From Acidobacteria bacterium UBA2994 (GTDB lineage Bacteria > Acidobacteriota > Vicinamibacteria > Vicinamibacterales > UBA8438), in contig DEAA01000054.1 in NCBI GenBank assembly GCA_002346545.1, forward strand, positions 1 to 64,000: a DNA stretch of 64,000 bases. Direction: 5' to 3'. The notes under the pieces are model-generated. The model saw only the letters and a program-made list of their open reading frames with translations. It searched no databases and was not told where the DNA came from. A program made the position numbers and the translations under genes. Numbering within the stretch: position 1 is the first letter of the stretch; every line of letters begins with the position of its first letter. Below are positions 27,536-36,497 of the stretch, one piece after another.

Positions 27536-27706
27536 ATGACCTGGCAGGAACCGATCGCCGCCCTCGTCGTGGCCTGGGCCGTCGTTTCGCTCTACCGGCA
27601 CCTCCGGAACCTGGTCGGTCCCCCCAAACCCGATGTCCCGAAGACGGACTGTCACAGCTGCGCCGGGGAAGAACAAGCGTCGAGCACGCCTCTCCCACGG
27701 CGCTGA
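27536..27706 (+). CDS. FeoB-associated Cys-rich membrane protein
   Basis: A 56-residue protein starting 2 bases after the feoAB stop. It has one N-terminal transmembrane helix (PIAALVVAWAVVSLYRHL), a basic stretch, and a C-terminal DCHSCA with a CxxC pair, exactly the plan of small FeoB-associated proteins. It probably sits beside FeoB and may handle Fe(II) or a cluster through the two cysteines. The short length makes it easy to miss, but the frame, position and CxxC support it. Confidence 0.8.
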   Translation: MTWQEPIAALVVAWAVVSLYRHLRNLVGPPKPDVPKTDCHSCAGEEQASSTPLPRR

Positions 27707-27713
27707 CCCGGCC

Positions 27714-28472
27714 TCAGTCGCGGCTCTGCAGCTTCGCCAGCAGCCGCAGAATCTCCAAATACAGCCAGATTAGGGTCACGAGCAGGCCGAAAGCTCCGTA
27801 CCACTCCATGTACTTCGGCGCGCCTCGTTCGGCTCCTTCTTCGATGAAATCGAAGTCAAGCACCAGGTTCAGGGCGGCTATCACCACCACGAACACGCTG
27901 AACAGGATACCGAACATCCCGCTGGAGTGAACGAGCGGGATGCTCATGCCGAAGATCCCGAGGACGAAGTTAGCTAGATACACCAGGCCGATTCCCCCGG
28001 TGGCGGCGAACACACCGAGCTTGAAGTTCTCGGTGGCCTTGATCAGGCCGCTCCGATACGCCAGCAGCAGCGCCGCGAGCGTGCCGAAAGTGAGAAACAC
28101 CGCCTGGGCCACGATGCCGGGATAGGCCTGCTCGAAGAAGAAAGAGATGCCGCCCAGAGCCAACCCTTCGAGCGCCGCATAAAGCGGGGTGGTGATCGGC
28201 GCCCAAGTCTGCTTGAACGCAGTGACGAGCGCCACGACCAAACCGCCCAGGATACCGCCCCAGATAAGAAAGGTCGGCACGTCGCCAGAGGCCGCCCGCC
28301 CCCACACGTACATGGCGGCGGTGAACAGCACCACCAGCGACATCGCGGTCTTGTTGACCGTGCCCCCGATGGTCATCGTCTCCGATTCCACCCGGGGAAG
28401 CGGCGGCACACGGGTAAAGGTGTCGGCGCCGAGCGCCGGATTGCCTGACCGCAGGGCGAGATGCGCGGACAT
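27714..28472 (-). CDS. Bax inhibitor-1 / YccA-like membrane protein
   Basis: A 252-residue protein with seven hydrophobic helices after an N-terminal soluble stretch of about 40 residues. The family pattern is seen in TKTAMSLVVLFTAAMYVWG-like and EGLALGGISFFFEQAYPGIVAQAVFLT segments (conserved Glu-Gly-x-x-x-Gly) and in LVLDFDFIEEGAERGAPKYMEWYGAFGLLVTLIW with the paired acidic residues that line the calcium/proton path in BsYetJ. Likely an inner-membrane ion-leak or stress-modulating channel; YccA in E. coli is linked to FtsH. It converges with the feoAB unit 7 bases away. Confidence 0.85.
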   Translation of the reverse strand: MSAHLALRSGNPALGADTFTRVPPLPRVESETMTIGGTVNKTAMSLVVLFTAAMYVWGRAASGDVPTFLIWGGILGGLVVALVTAFKQTWAPITTPLYAALEGLALGGISFFFEQAYPGIVAQAVFLTFGTLAALLLAYRSGLIKATENFKLGVFAATGGIGLVYLANFVLGIFGMSIPLVHSSGMFGILFSVFVVVIAALNLVLDFDFIEEGAERGAPKYMEWYGAFGLLVTLIWLYLEILRLLAKLQSRD

Positions 28473-28590
28473 CGTCTACTCCTCCACGACGGCGTTAGTG
28501 CGGCGCCGTCATAATAGTGAGAGGGTACCGGCTCGCACGCCGGTTCCCAAGACACACTCTACCAGCTCAGCTCAGTCCGCCCCCCATTTA

Positions 28591-30489
28591 ATGGAACCGC
28601 ACGCACATCCCGAGCTCACCGTCGCCCTCGCACTCGCCGCCGGCATCCTGGCGCAGTCGGTGTCGAGGCTGATCAGGTTCCCCGGCATCGTGCTGCTACT
28701 GGCCGGCGGCGCATTGCTGGGACCGGAAGGGCTCGGGTGGCTGCAGCCGCGAGCCCTCGGCGACGGTCTGTTCGGCATCGTCGAGTTCGGCATCGCCATC
28801 ATCCTGTTTGAAGGTGGCCTAAACCTCCAGTGGTCGCGGCTCAAGCGTCAGGAGGCGCCGATCCGACGACTCATCACCACCGGCGCACTCGTCACTCTCG
28901 TCGGCGCGGCTCTGCTCGCCGCCCTCGTCCTCGGATGGAGCCTGCACCTCGCTCTCCTCTTCGGGGCTCTCGTCGTGGTAACCGGGCCCACCGTGATCCA
29001 ACCGCTCCTGCGAGACATGCGGCTGCGGCCGCGGGTCAAGACGGTGCTGGAAGCCGAGGGGGTCCTGATCGACCCGATCGGTGCCCTGGCCGCCGGATTC
29101 ATCCTACAGTTCGTCGTCGCGCCCCGCGTGATGACCCTCGCCTCGGAAACGCTGAGCGTGATCGTTAGCATCGGCTTCGGCCTGGTGGTGGGGCTCGCGG
29201 CCGGCTTCCTACTTGCGGTAGCGCTCCGATATCGCCGCCCTATAGCCGCCGGCCACGAGAACGTGTTCACACTGGCCTCTGTGGTGCTACTCTTCGAGGC
29301 CTGCAACACCCTGATTGAGCCGAGCGGTCTGGTAGCGGTCACCGTGGCCGGGGTCGTCATCGGCAACATGGAAACCCGGGTAGGCCACGAACTTCGAGAG
29401 TTCAAGGACCAGCTGACGGTGCTGCTGGTGGGGATGCTGTTCATCCTGCTCGCCGCCGACGTAGCGCTGGCCGACATCCGAGCACTGGGTCGCGGCGGCG
29501 CCATCGTCGTCGCCGGCCTCATCCTGGTGGTCAGGCCACTCTGCGTTTGGTTCGCAACGCGCGACTCTCGCCTCACAACCAAGGAGCGGATTTTCGTGGG
29601 CGCTATCGCGCCCCGTGGCATCGTGGCGGCTGCCATCGCCTCGGTCACGGCCGCGGCGCTCGACAGTCAGGGTGTCGACGGTGGCACTCCGCTCCGGGCG
29701 CTAGTCTTCTCGACCATCGCCGGCACGGTGATACTCTCGGGCCTGCTTGCCTACCCGCTCGCTTGGATCCTCGATCTCCGTCTGCCTCGGCGTGATCGGA
29801 TCGCTATCCTGGGTGCTCACGGTCTGGGAGTGCCGCTGGGCGACGCACTCCGGGACGGCGGGTTGACAGTCTCCTTCATCGAGCCGGATCCGAGACGCTC
29901 GCACACCGCGGAGCAGTCGGGCCACACCGTGGTCTTCGGCGATCCCCTCGACGAGCGCACGCTGCAGCGGGCCCGGATGGAACTGGTCGGCTCGGTCGTG
30001 GGGCTGACCTTCAACGAACATGCGAACAGCCTGTTCGTACGGGAAGCGAGAGAACACTACGGGATCAAGCGCGCTTTCGTCGCCATGCACTCGACCGACG
30101 AGCAGGCGTCGCAGCTGGTCCGTCGGGCCGGAGTCAGCATGCTCTTTGATGGCCCCCATGACCAGGCGCGGTGGGACGTCCGCTGGCGTCACGGCGAGTT
30201 GGTGGTCGGCCACTTCGAGTACCGGCCGGATGCCGCTGGAGAGCCCCCCCCCGGCTCGGTCCCGCTGGCCGGCGCCGACCCTCGGTCAGAGCCACAGGAA
30301 CCGTTCGCGTTCCTGACCGTGCAGCGAGGAAGACGGATCGGGCCATACCACGCCGAGCACGAACCGCAGCCAGGCGACCGCAGCGTCGTCGCCTTGCACA
30401 CGCCGGTCCTCGACGAGGCGAGACGTATGCTCGCCGCCACCGGGTGGCAACCGGTCGAGGAGAGGCCCTTGCTTTCTCCGACCGTCTGA
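28591..30489 (+). CDS. CPA-family cation:proton antiporter with TrkA-N-like domain
   Basis: A monovalent cation/proton antiporter (NhaP/KefB-like) of 632 residues. The open frame extends upstream to 28189 across the divergent gene, but ATG 28591 gives a natural start (MEPHAHPELTVALALAAG). About 12 transmembrane helices run to residue 400, with FGIAIILFEGGLNL and the ion-binding VVVTGPTVIQPLL and DPIGALAAG motifs. The C-terminal 220 residues hold a Rossmann-like regulatory domain (IAILGAHGLGVPLGDALRDG). It probably exports Na+ or K+ with nucleotide-dependent control. The divergent Bax-inhibitor gene begins 118 bases upstream. Confidence 0.87.
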   Translation: MEPHAHPELTVALALAAGILAQSVSRLIRFPGIVLLLAGGALLGPEGLGWLQPRALGDGLFGIVEFGIAIILFEGGLNLQWSRLKRQEAPIRRLITTGALVTLVGAALLAALVLGWSLHLALLFGALVVVTGPTVIQPLLRDMRLRPRVKTVLEAEGVLIDPIGALAAGFILQFVVAPRVMTLASETLSVIVSIGFGLVVGLAAGFLLAVALRYRRPIAAGHENVFTLASVVLLFEACNTLIEPSGLVAVTVAGVVIGNMETRVGHELREFKDQLTVLLVGMLFILLAADVALADIRALGRGGAIVVAGLILVVRPLCVWFATRDSRLTTKERIFVGAIAPRGIVAAAIASVTAAALDSQGVDGGTPLRALVFSTIAGTVILSGLLAYPLAWILDLRLPRRDRIAILGAHGLGVPLGDALRDGGLTVSFIEPDPRRSHTAEQSGHTVVFGDPLDERTLQRARMELVGSVVGLTFNEHANSLFVREAREHYGIKRAFVAMHSTDEQASQLVRRAGVSMLFDGPHDQARWDVRWRHGELVVGHFEYRPDAAGEPPPGSVPLAGADPRSEPQEPFAFLTVQRGRRIGPYHAEHEPQPGDRSVVALHTPVLDEARRMLAATGWQPVEERPLLSPTV

Positions 30490-30573
30490 CGACGAGCTCC
30501 TCGGTCTGCTCCGCTGGTGCAGCTGCGTGGGTGCCTGCCAGAACGAGTCGCTCGAGATCGCGTGAGAGGTCTC

Positions 30574-32025
30574 TCAGGCCAGCTCGGTCAGCGTCGCGGC
30601 GACAAGGCAGTAGAACCGCTCAACCGAGGCGATATGCACCCGCTCATCGGGCGAATGCGGAAACTCGATCTGTGGCCCGAACGAGATCATGTCCATGCCT
30701 GGCACCTTCTTGCCGAGGATGCCGCACTCGAGTCCCGCGTGTATCGCCTTGACCTCGGGCTCGCCCCCAAGCTCACGCCGATGCACGGCTTTCATCACCT
30801 CGAGCAAATGTGACTCGAGGTCCGGCTTCCAGCCGGGATACGCGTTGTCTTCCTCTACCTCGGCGCCCGCTAAGAGTCCGATCGCGCGCACCCGCCGGCG
30901 GAGCGCCTCGAGCGCGGTATCGATGGAGGAGCGGCTGCTCAGCCCGATCCGTAGGGTGCCGTCCGCTTCCTTTATCGTCGCCAGATTGACGCTGGTCTCG
31001 ACCAGGTCAGGAATGTCGTAGCTCATCGCCTCGACGCCATGAGGCATGGCGTTGATCAGCCGCAGTATCTGCTTGGTCGTCGTCTGGTTCCAGACCGAGT
31101 CGGGCGAGGCCGTATCCTCGACCGCCACGTCCATGTCCGGGTCGGCCGGACCGTACTCGGTGCCGATGGCAGCCATCTCCTGCTCAACGGCAGCCATCAC
31201 CGCCGCCCGGCCCACCTGCTCGACCACCAGAGTGGCGAACGCCTCCCGGGGGATGGCATTGTGGGCACTCCCGCCGTCAATGGCAGCGAGCCGGAACGGG
31301 GTGTCGGCGTACGCCGCCGACAGGACCCGACCGAGCAGCTTCACGGCGTTCCCGCGCTGCAGATGGATATCGCAGCCCGAGTGGCCGCCCTTGAACCCGG
31401 TCAACGCCACCGAAAGAGCCATAGTCCTGGCCTCCGGCGGCTCGGAGGCCAGCGACACCACGACCTGGCTGTCGCCCCCACCGGCGCACCCGACGTAGAC
31501 GATGCCATCCTCCTCTGAATCCAGATTGATCAGCTGTCGCCCCTGCAGCAGGCCAGCGTCGAGCTCGGCCGCACCGGTCAGGCCCGTTTCCTCGTCGATC
31601 GTGAACAGCAGCTCCAGCGGTCCGTGGGCAAACGCGGTGTCGCCCATCAACGCCAGCATCGTGGCCACGCCGATCCCGTTGTCGGAGCCGAGCGTAGTGC
31701 CGTCGGCGGTCAGGTAGTCGCCGTCACGGACGGGCACAATCGCGTCGGAGGTGAAGTCGAATGCAACATCCGAGTTCTTTTCCTGCACCATGTCGAGATG
31801 CGACTGCAGGATAGTAACCGTGGCGCCTTCCCGCCCCGGTGTCGCGGGCTTACGCACCACGACATTGCCAGCGGCGTCCACCTGATGTGGGAGGCCGTGT
31901 CGGATCGCCTCGGCGATGACGTGGTTCCGCATCCGGTCTTCGTCTTTAGAGGCTCTCGGGATGGTCAGAATGGTGTCAAAATGCTGCCAGACGACCGTGG
32001 GCTCGAGTTCCGCGACGAAGGTCAT
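30574..32025 (-). CDS. pepD: Aminoacyl-histidine dipeptidase (PepD), M20
   Basis: Cytosolic zinc peptidase that cleaves Xaa-His and other dipeptides. I take ATG 32025 as the start, giving 483 residues against 485 in E. coli PepD. Metal motifs in order are LQSHLDMV (His, Asp), TLGSDNGIGV (bridging Asp), TIDEETGLTGA (general base Glu and metal Glu), LDSEEDG and, near the C-terminus, HAGLECGILG. The lid domain is normal in size. It is divergent from the unknown gene at 32114; the two starts are 88 bases apart. Confidence 0.92.
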   Translation of the reverse strand: MTFVAELEPTVVWQHFDTILTIPRASKDEDRMRNHVIAEAIRHGLPHQVDAAGNVVVRKPATPGREGATVTILQSHLDMVQEKNSDVAFDFTSDAIVPVRDGDYLTADGTTLGSDNGIGVATMLALMGDTAFAHGPLELLFTIDEETGLTGAAELDAGLLQGRQLINLDSEEDGIVYVGCAGGGDSQVVVSLASEPPEARTMALSVALTGFKGGHSGCDIHLQRGNAVKLLGRVLSAAYADTPFRLAAIDGGSAHNAIPREAFATLVVEQVGRAAVMAAVEQEMAAIGTEYGPADPDMDVAVEDTASPDSVWNQTTTKQILRLINAMPHGVEAMSYDIPDLVETSVNLATIKEADGTLRIGLSSRSSIDTALEALRRRVRAIGLLAGAEVEEDNAYPGWKPDLESHLLEVMKAVHRRELGGEPEVKAIHAGLECGILGKKVPGMDMISFGPQIEFPHSPDERVHIASVERFYCLVAATLTELA

Positions 32026-32113
32026 CTCTAGGTTCTCCCGGGTGGACCAATATCCGGAGGTGAGCATCGGAAGACACGCACCCACGGTTCAACTATCATC
32101 AGACTACTCGATC

Positions 32114-32917
32114 ATGTGGAGCCCCCGCAGCGTCCGGCTGACCGTCACCCTGTGGGTGTATATCCTGGTACTGGCCGTGTCAGCGGCGGCCCAGAACCGG
32201 CCGAATGGTAAGGCCGACGAGACCGAGAGCGCCTCACTCGAACGGATCCGACAGGCCCTCGCCGTCGAACAGACCCCGCTTGGCCCCAGCCTCACCGAAC
32301 TCGACTTCCGCGACCCGACGCTGTTCCTGAACGACGGCCGCGGCCGACGGGATCTCCCAGGGTTCCAGCTGGTTACCGGCATCGATGTGTGGTCCGCCAC
32401 CAGCCCGGGCGGCAGCATTCCGCTAGGCGGCCCAACCCATCGATCGATGCTGGACATGATGATTCCAGACGACGTGCGGGAAGTGGCCTCGAGCGACGTG
32501 CTGGGTATCGCAACCGCCTCGGCGTTCGCCGTGGTGCCCTACGCCGTGCGGTCCATCGCCAACCTGTTCCGCAGCGCGCCTGGTAACCGGATGGTGCCGG
32601 TGCTCGACGCGGGGCAGGAAACCAGCGTGGTCGAGGCAACGATGACGGGCACCGAGATCCTGCACGCCGGCATCGACCAGTCAGGCCGGACCGTGGAGCT
32701 AAGTCTCGTGGTACCGGAACGCACCAGCGCCCGCCAGGCCCGCAGACTTGGCCGGCGGTTCGTGTGGCTCGTGAAGACGAACTCGCTGCACGAGCTGGAC
32801 CCCGAGCGACTGCTCGGCGCCGGCGTCTTCGACTACATCGTGCGGGTGGTCACTCCCAGCAACAAGGTGCTCGCCGAAGGCGGCAAGAACACCACAGACG
32901 AACAACTAACCTGGTAG
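32114..32917 (+). CDS. Exported protein of unknown function
   Basis: A 267-residue protein with a signal peptide (LWVYILVLAVSAAAQ). The open frame extends further upstream, but ATG 32114 gives the signal sequence and clears the pepD promoter region. The mature part has a PGGSIPLGGPTHRSMLDMMI patch, then VPYAVRSIANLFRSAP, and a C-terminal VVTPSNKVLAEGG. I recognise no family. The last stretch reads like a short beta-rich domain. It ends 13 bases from the convergent histidinol-dehydrogenase-family gene. Confidence 0.6.
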   Translation: MWSPRSVRLTVTLWVYILVLAVSAAAQNRPNGKADETESASLERIRQALAVEQTPLGPSLTELDFRDPTLFLNDGRGRRDLPGFQLVTGIDVWSATSPGGSIPLGGPTHRSMLDMMIPDDVREVASSDVLGIATASAFAVVPYAVRSIANLFRSAPGNRMVPVLDAGQETSVVEATMTGTEILHAGIDQSGRTVELSLVVPERTSARQARRLGRRFVWLVKTNSLHELDPERLLGAGVFDYIVRVVTPSNKVLAEGGKNTTDEQLTW

Positions 32918-32930
32918 GTTCTCCGGGAAC

Positions 32931-34205
32931 CTAGTCAGTGCCGCCGTAGCGGGCGACACGCACGTCACAGGTGATGGCGTGGGCCAGCATCCGCTCGGTC
33001 TCGCACTGGCGCGCTGTCACCTTGCCTACCTCGACCGATGCCTCCGGCGTCATCTTCTGGTAGGTCACCGTCTTGAGAAACTTCCCGACCCAAACACCGC
33101 CGGTGTAGCGAGCTGAACGGCTCGTGGGCAGGATGTGATTGGTGCCGATCGCCTTATCCCCGTAGGCGACGGTCGTCTCCTCGCCGATGAAGAGCGAACC
33201 GTAGTTCCGGAGTCGGTCGTGGTAGTAGTCCACGTTGGCGACATGGAGCTCTAGGTGCTCGGGCGCCCAGTCATCGCTGAGGGCGATCGCTTCATCCGGA
33301 TCGTCGGCCACCACTACCCGACCGTTATCGCGCCAGGACACTCCGGCGATCTCGCGGGTCGGGAGCACCTCGAGCTGCCGTTCGATCTCGCCGAGCGCCT
33401 GGCAGCCGAACGCCTCGCTGAGACAGACGAGGATCTGGCCGCTGTTCGGGTCGTGCTCAGCCTGTCCCAGTAGGTCGCTCGCCACAAGTGACGGATCGGC
33501 AGTGTTGTCGGCGATGACCGCGATCTCAGTGGGTCCAGCCAGTAGATCCAGCCCGCACTGGCCGAAGAGCTGCCGCTTGGCCTCGGCCACGAACCGGTTG
33601 CCCGCGCCGCACAACATGTCGGCCGGCGGCACCACGCCCATGCCGTAAGCCATCATCGCGAACGCCTGCACCCCGCCGAGCACGAAGATGCGATCGGCGC
33701 CCGCCTGGCGCATCGCGTTGATGGTGGCGGGAAAGTAGCCTCGGCCCTTGATCGGCGGCGTGCAGCCCACCACGGTGTCAACGCCGGCCACCTTCGCTGG
33801 AATGATGCTCATCTGGGCCGAGCCGAACATCGGATAGCGTCCGCCCGGCACGTAGCTGCCGACGCAGCTTACCGGAATGTGGCGATGCCCGAGCACCACG
33901 CCGGGCCGGATCTCGGTTTCGAGCGGCAACAGCGTCTCGAGCTGGGCCTCGGCGAAGGCGCGCACGTTGCCCTGGCAGAATCCGGTGTCGGCCAGCACCT
34001 GCGGGTCGCACTTCCCGATCGCCTCCTGGATCTCGGCCTCGCTCAGCTCGAAGTCGGCCGGAGCCCACTCGTCGAACTTCCGGCTGTATTCACGAACCGC
34101 ATCCACACCCCGAGCCCGGAGGTCACGCAGCAAATCGGCCACGTATCTAGTGGTTTCTTCATCTTCCTCGAACAGGCGATGACCGCCATCTTTGAGTATC
34201 TGCAT
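32931..34205 (-). CDS. Histidinol-dehydrogenase-family enzyme, sulfopropanediol-dehydrogenase-like
   Basis: A 424-residue NAD- and zinc-dependent dehydrogenase of the HisD fold. Conserved parts include CVGSYVPGGRYPMFGSAQMS, GPTEIAVIAD, GQAEHDPNSGQ (metal Gln and His), APEHLEL (catalytic Glu-His) and GTNHILPT. The long tail with YTGGVWVGKFLKTVTYQKMT and VGKVTAR is typical, from memory, of HpsN-type enzymes that oxidise 2,3-dihydroxypropane-1-sulfonate, not of biosynthetic HisD. No other his gene is nearby, and an SSS symporter lies upstream on the same strand. I therefore call a catabolic polyol or sulfonate dehydrogenase; substrate unproven. Confidence 0.8.
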   Translation of the reverse strand: MQILKDGGHRLFEEDEETTRYVADLLRDLRARGVDAVREYSRKFDEWAPADFELSEAEIQEAIGKCDPQVLADTGFCQGNVRAFAEAQLETLLPLETEIRPGVVLGHRHIPVSCVGSYVPGGRYPMFGSAQMSIIPAKVAGVDTVVGCTPPIKGRGYFPATINAMRQAGADRIFVLGGVQAFAMMAYGMGVVPPADMLCGAGNRFVAEAKRQLFGQCGLDLLAGPTEIAVIADNTADPSLVASDLLGQAEHDPNSGQILVCLSEAFGCQALGEIERQLEVLPTREIAGVSWRDNGRVVVADDPDEAIALSDDWAPEHLELHVANVDYYHDRLRNYGSLFIGEETTVAYGDKAIGTNHILPTSRSARYTGGVWVGKFLKTVTYQKMTPEASVEVGKVTARQCETERMLAHAITCDVRVARYGGTD

Positions 34206-34288
34206 GCGCTCAGCTCGTCACTGCTCTGTCTCGCAGGTCTGGCTACAGGTTACCGGCAATGCCTGGCGAGTATCAGTCGGCACTGTCT

Positions 34289-34321
34289 GGCAGTCCGATA
34301 AGTAGGTGGCACCGGACTGCC
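34289..34321. repeat. Inverted repeat between SSS symporter and HisD-like gene
   Basis: GGCAGTCCG at 34289-34297 and CGGACTGCC at 34313-34321 form a perfect 9-bp stem around a 15-base loop. It lies in the 193-base gap downstream of the symporter and upstream of the dehydrogenase. It could end the symporter message or act as a processing site, but there is no U-tract. Confidence 0.5.
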
Positions 34322-34347
34322 GGCTACGGGCTATAGGAAACCTCGAG

Positions 34348-34380
34348 CGCCTGAAGCTTGGAGCCTGAAGTCCACAGGCG
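34348..34380. repeat. Intergenic repeat, AAGCCTGAAGCC family (diverged copy)
   Basis: The element is bounded by CGCCTG (34348-34353) and CAGGCG (34375-34380) and contains CCTGAAG twice, at 34350-34356 and 34364-34370. It shares GCCTGAAG and a nearby CAGG end with the copies at 4465-4488 and 42503-42533. Confidence 0.4.
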
Positions 34381-34398
34381 TGAGGATATCAACGCCCG

Positions 34399-35895
34399 TC
34401 ATAGATCCATCACTCCCTCGATGTCGGGATCGAGGCGCGGGGGTGGCGATACCAGGGAGATACCAAAGAACAGAGTCAGCGACAGCAGCAGCGCCACGAA
34501 GCCGGCGTTGATACCGTAGGGCACTGCGATCCCCAACAGCTCGATGCCGAAGTTCACGACGAGGCTGGTCACAATGGCCACGTTAGCCGCCGTCGCGGTG
34601 GCCCGTTTCCAGTTGAAGCCGATGGCCACGGTCGGCACGAGCGCCGCCGCGAAGGTACCCCACCCGAACGCCCCCAGCAACGCCACCAGGTCCTGGCGCG
34701 AATAGAGCACGAACACGGCGGAGCCGACCGCGAGGAGCACGGTGGCCACCCGCGCCCAGAACAGCTCGTTCGACAGCGACCGACCGGTCAGCGCACGCGG
34801 GATATCGTGAACCACGGCTGCCGCGCCGAGATTGAGGAAACTGTCGGCAGTTGACATGATGGCGGCGAACAAGCCGGCGAACACGACCCCGGCCAACATC
34901 GGCCCGGCGTGGAACTGGAGAAACTGCGGTGCCGCCTCGTCTGGGCCGGCCAGTTCGGGATGCCCCCCCTGGATGACCAGCGCGCGCATCGCCAATCCGA
35001 TGCTCAGCCAGAGCAGCGAGCAGAGCGCATAGCCGGCGGCGCTGACCGGAAGCGTACGGCGGGCGTCCTCGACCCGCTTGTTCATCATCAGCTTGGTGAT
35101 GACATGCGGCTGCCCCGCCATCCCAAGCACGAAGACCACGAACCAGGACAGCGCGCCGATCATACCCAGGGTGCCCCACGGACTGATCGACTCCGGGTCG
35201 TCTTCGAGTAGCGTCGTGGCGATCCCAGCGAGGCCGCCATCGACCGCTGTGATGGCCGCGAAAAAGACGAAGATCGCCGCCACGATCATGATGGCGCCCT
35301 GCACTAGGTCGGTGTAGACCGACGCCAGGATACCGCCTGTCACGCAGTAGAACACCAGCACGGCACAGGCGATCGCCATGCATGTAATCAACGATACGTC
35401 GGGGATGAACGAGACGTTGTTCAGTACGTCCCGCAACACCGTGGCCATGGCCAGAATCTGGGTGCCGAGATAGCCGACTACGCCTAGCAGGATGGCGATG
35501 GCGGTAAGCAGACGCGCGCGTTCGCTGTTGTAACGCGCCGCCACGGCATCTGGCAGCGAGATCGACTCGCGCAGCTCGGCCACCATCCGCAGACGCTTGG
35601 CCAGGAGATAGAAGACACAGCAGAACCCAAGCGGCGCGATCACTGTCATCCAGGCCGAGCTGAGCCCCATCCGGTAGACCAGACCTGGGCCACCGACGAA
35701 CCCGAAACCGCTCATCGTGCTGGAAAAGACGGCCAGGCCGGTGACCAGGATTCCCAGATCCCGTCCGGCCATGAAGAAGTCGCGAGTGGAGGTAGTACGA
35801 CGCAGGGCCCACAGTCCCACCCCGATGCACATCGCCAAATAACCGGCCACCCAGGCGAGCACGATGAGGGGGCGTGAGTCGTCCATCAGCCTCAC
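34399..35895 (-). CDS. Sodium:solute symporter (SSS family)
   Basis: A 498-residue inner-membrane transporter with about 13 transmembrane segments. Family signatures are RDFFMAGRDLGILVTGLAVF, STMSGFGFVGGPGLVY, and the sodium-site helix near the C-terminal half AGLFAAIMSTADSFLNLGAAAVVHD. The start is GTG 35895, overlapping the upstream stop as GTGA, or ATG 35886; either gives the same first helix. It probably imports a small organic anion, amino acid or polyol with Na+. The linked dehydrogenase at 32931-34205 hints at the substrate class. It is translationally coupled to the small membrane gene upstream. Confidence 0.88.
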   Translation of the reverse strand: MRLMDDSRPLIVLAWVAGYLAMCIGVGLWALRRTTSTRDFFMAGRDLGILVTGLAVFSSTMSGFGFVGGPGLVYRMGLSSAWMTVIAPLGFCCVFYLLAKRLRMVAELRESISLPDAVAARYNSERARLLTAIAILLGVVGYLGTQILAMATVLRDVLNNVSFIPDVSLITCMAIACAVLVFYCVTGGILASVYTDLVQGAIMIVAAIFVFFAAITAVDGGLAGIATTLLEDDPESISPWGTLGMIGALSWFVVFVLGMAGQPHVITKLMMNKRVEDARRTLPVSAAGYALCSLLWLSIGLAMRALVIQGGHPELAGPDEAAPQFLQFHAGPMLAGVVFAGLFAAIMSTADSFLNLGAAAVVHDIPRALTGRSLSNELFWARVATVLLAVGSAVFVLYSRQDLVALLGAFGWGTFAAALVPTVAIGFNWKRATATAANVAIVTSLVVNFGIELLGIAVPYGINAGFVALLLSLTLFFGISLVSPPPRLDPDIEGVMDL

Positions 35896-36455
35896 TCCGT
35901 GCGCGCCCGGCGCGCGGCCACGATCTCACGGAAGCGCGTCATGTCATCCGGGGTCACCACGGCCCGGTGGAAATACAGCACGAAGAGCACGACCACCAGG
36001 AACTGAGTAGGCCAGAAGGCGTAGATGAACCAAGCGGTCGGCAACGGAAGCCCGAGCATTAGTGGCCCGCCCGGGTCGGCTAGATACCGCGCATAGGTGG
36101 CCACCATCAGGGTCAACAGCGTGGCCAGGGTAACGCCACTCATCACCAACGGCCACCTGAGTAGGCCCGGGTGACGAAGCCCCATGAAGAGCGACCCGAT
36201 AATCAGCGCCAGCTGCACAAGCGCGAACGCCCAGGCCATCCACAGACGACCGCCATGCCGGGCCGGACCGTCGCCACCGTGGTCCATCGAAGGAAACCGC
36301 TCGTGCGAGGCGCCGTGCCCCAGATACACCCGCTCGACTTGGCCGTCGGTGACAACCTCTTCGCTCGGCTGCTCCTCGAGGACGAAGGTCAGCGCGAACA
36401 GGGCACAGAGCGCCAGTAGCAAACCGAACAACGCGCGCGCCAGGCGGTCGGGCAT
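35892..36455 (-). CDS. Small membrane protein, putative SSS accessory subunit
   Basis: A 187-residue protein starting at ATG 36455; a longer frame upstream crosses a broken gene and is not credible. It has four hydrophobic segments: one near the N-terminus (ALFGLLLALCALFALTFVL), then a His-rich periplasmic-looking loop (HGASHERFPSMDHGG), then three more ending in FLVVVLFVLYFHRAVV. Its stop overlaps the SSS start by four bases. Small membrane partners are known for several SSS transporters (DUF4212 type); this one is larger and unassigned, so the role is inferred from the coupling only. Confidence 0.65.
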   Translation of the reverse strand: MPDRLARALFGLLLALCALFALTFVLEEQPSEEVVTDGQVERVYLGHGASHERFPSMDHGGDGPARHGGRLWMAWAFALVQLALIIGSLFMGLRHPGLLRWPLVMSGVTLATLLTLMVATYARYLADPGGPLMLGLPLPTAWFIYAFWPTQFLVVVLFVLYFHRAVVTPDDMTRFREIVAARRARTE

Positions 36456-36497
36456 GAGAGGCGCAGTGTAGCGTGGTCGGGGAGTAGAATCGAACCG

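Noticed and set aside
32931..34205. Annotation as biosynthetic histidinol dehydrogenase
   Set aside because: The C-terminal motifs and the lack of any his operon fit the sulfopropanediol-dehydrogenase branch better.
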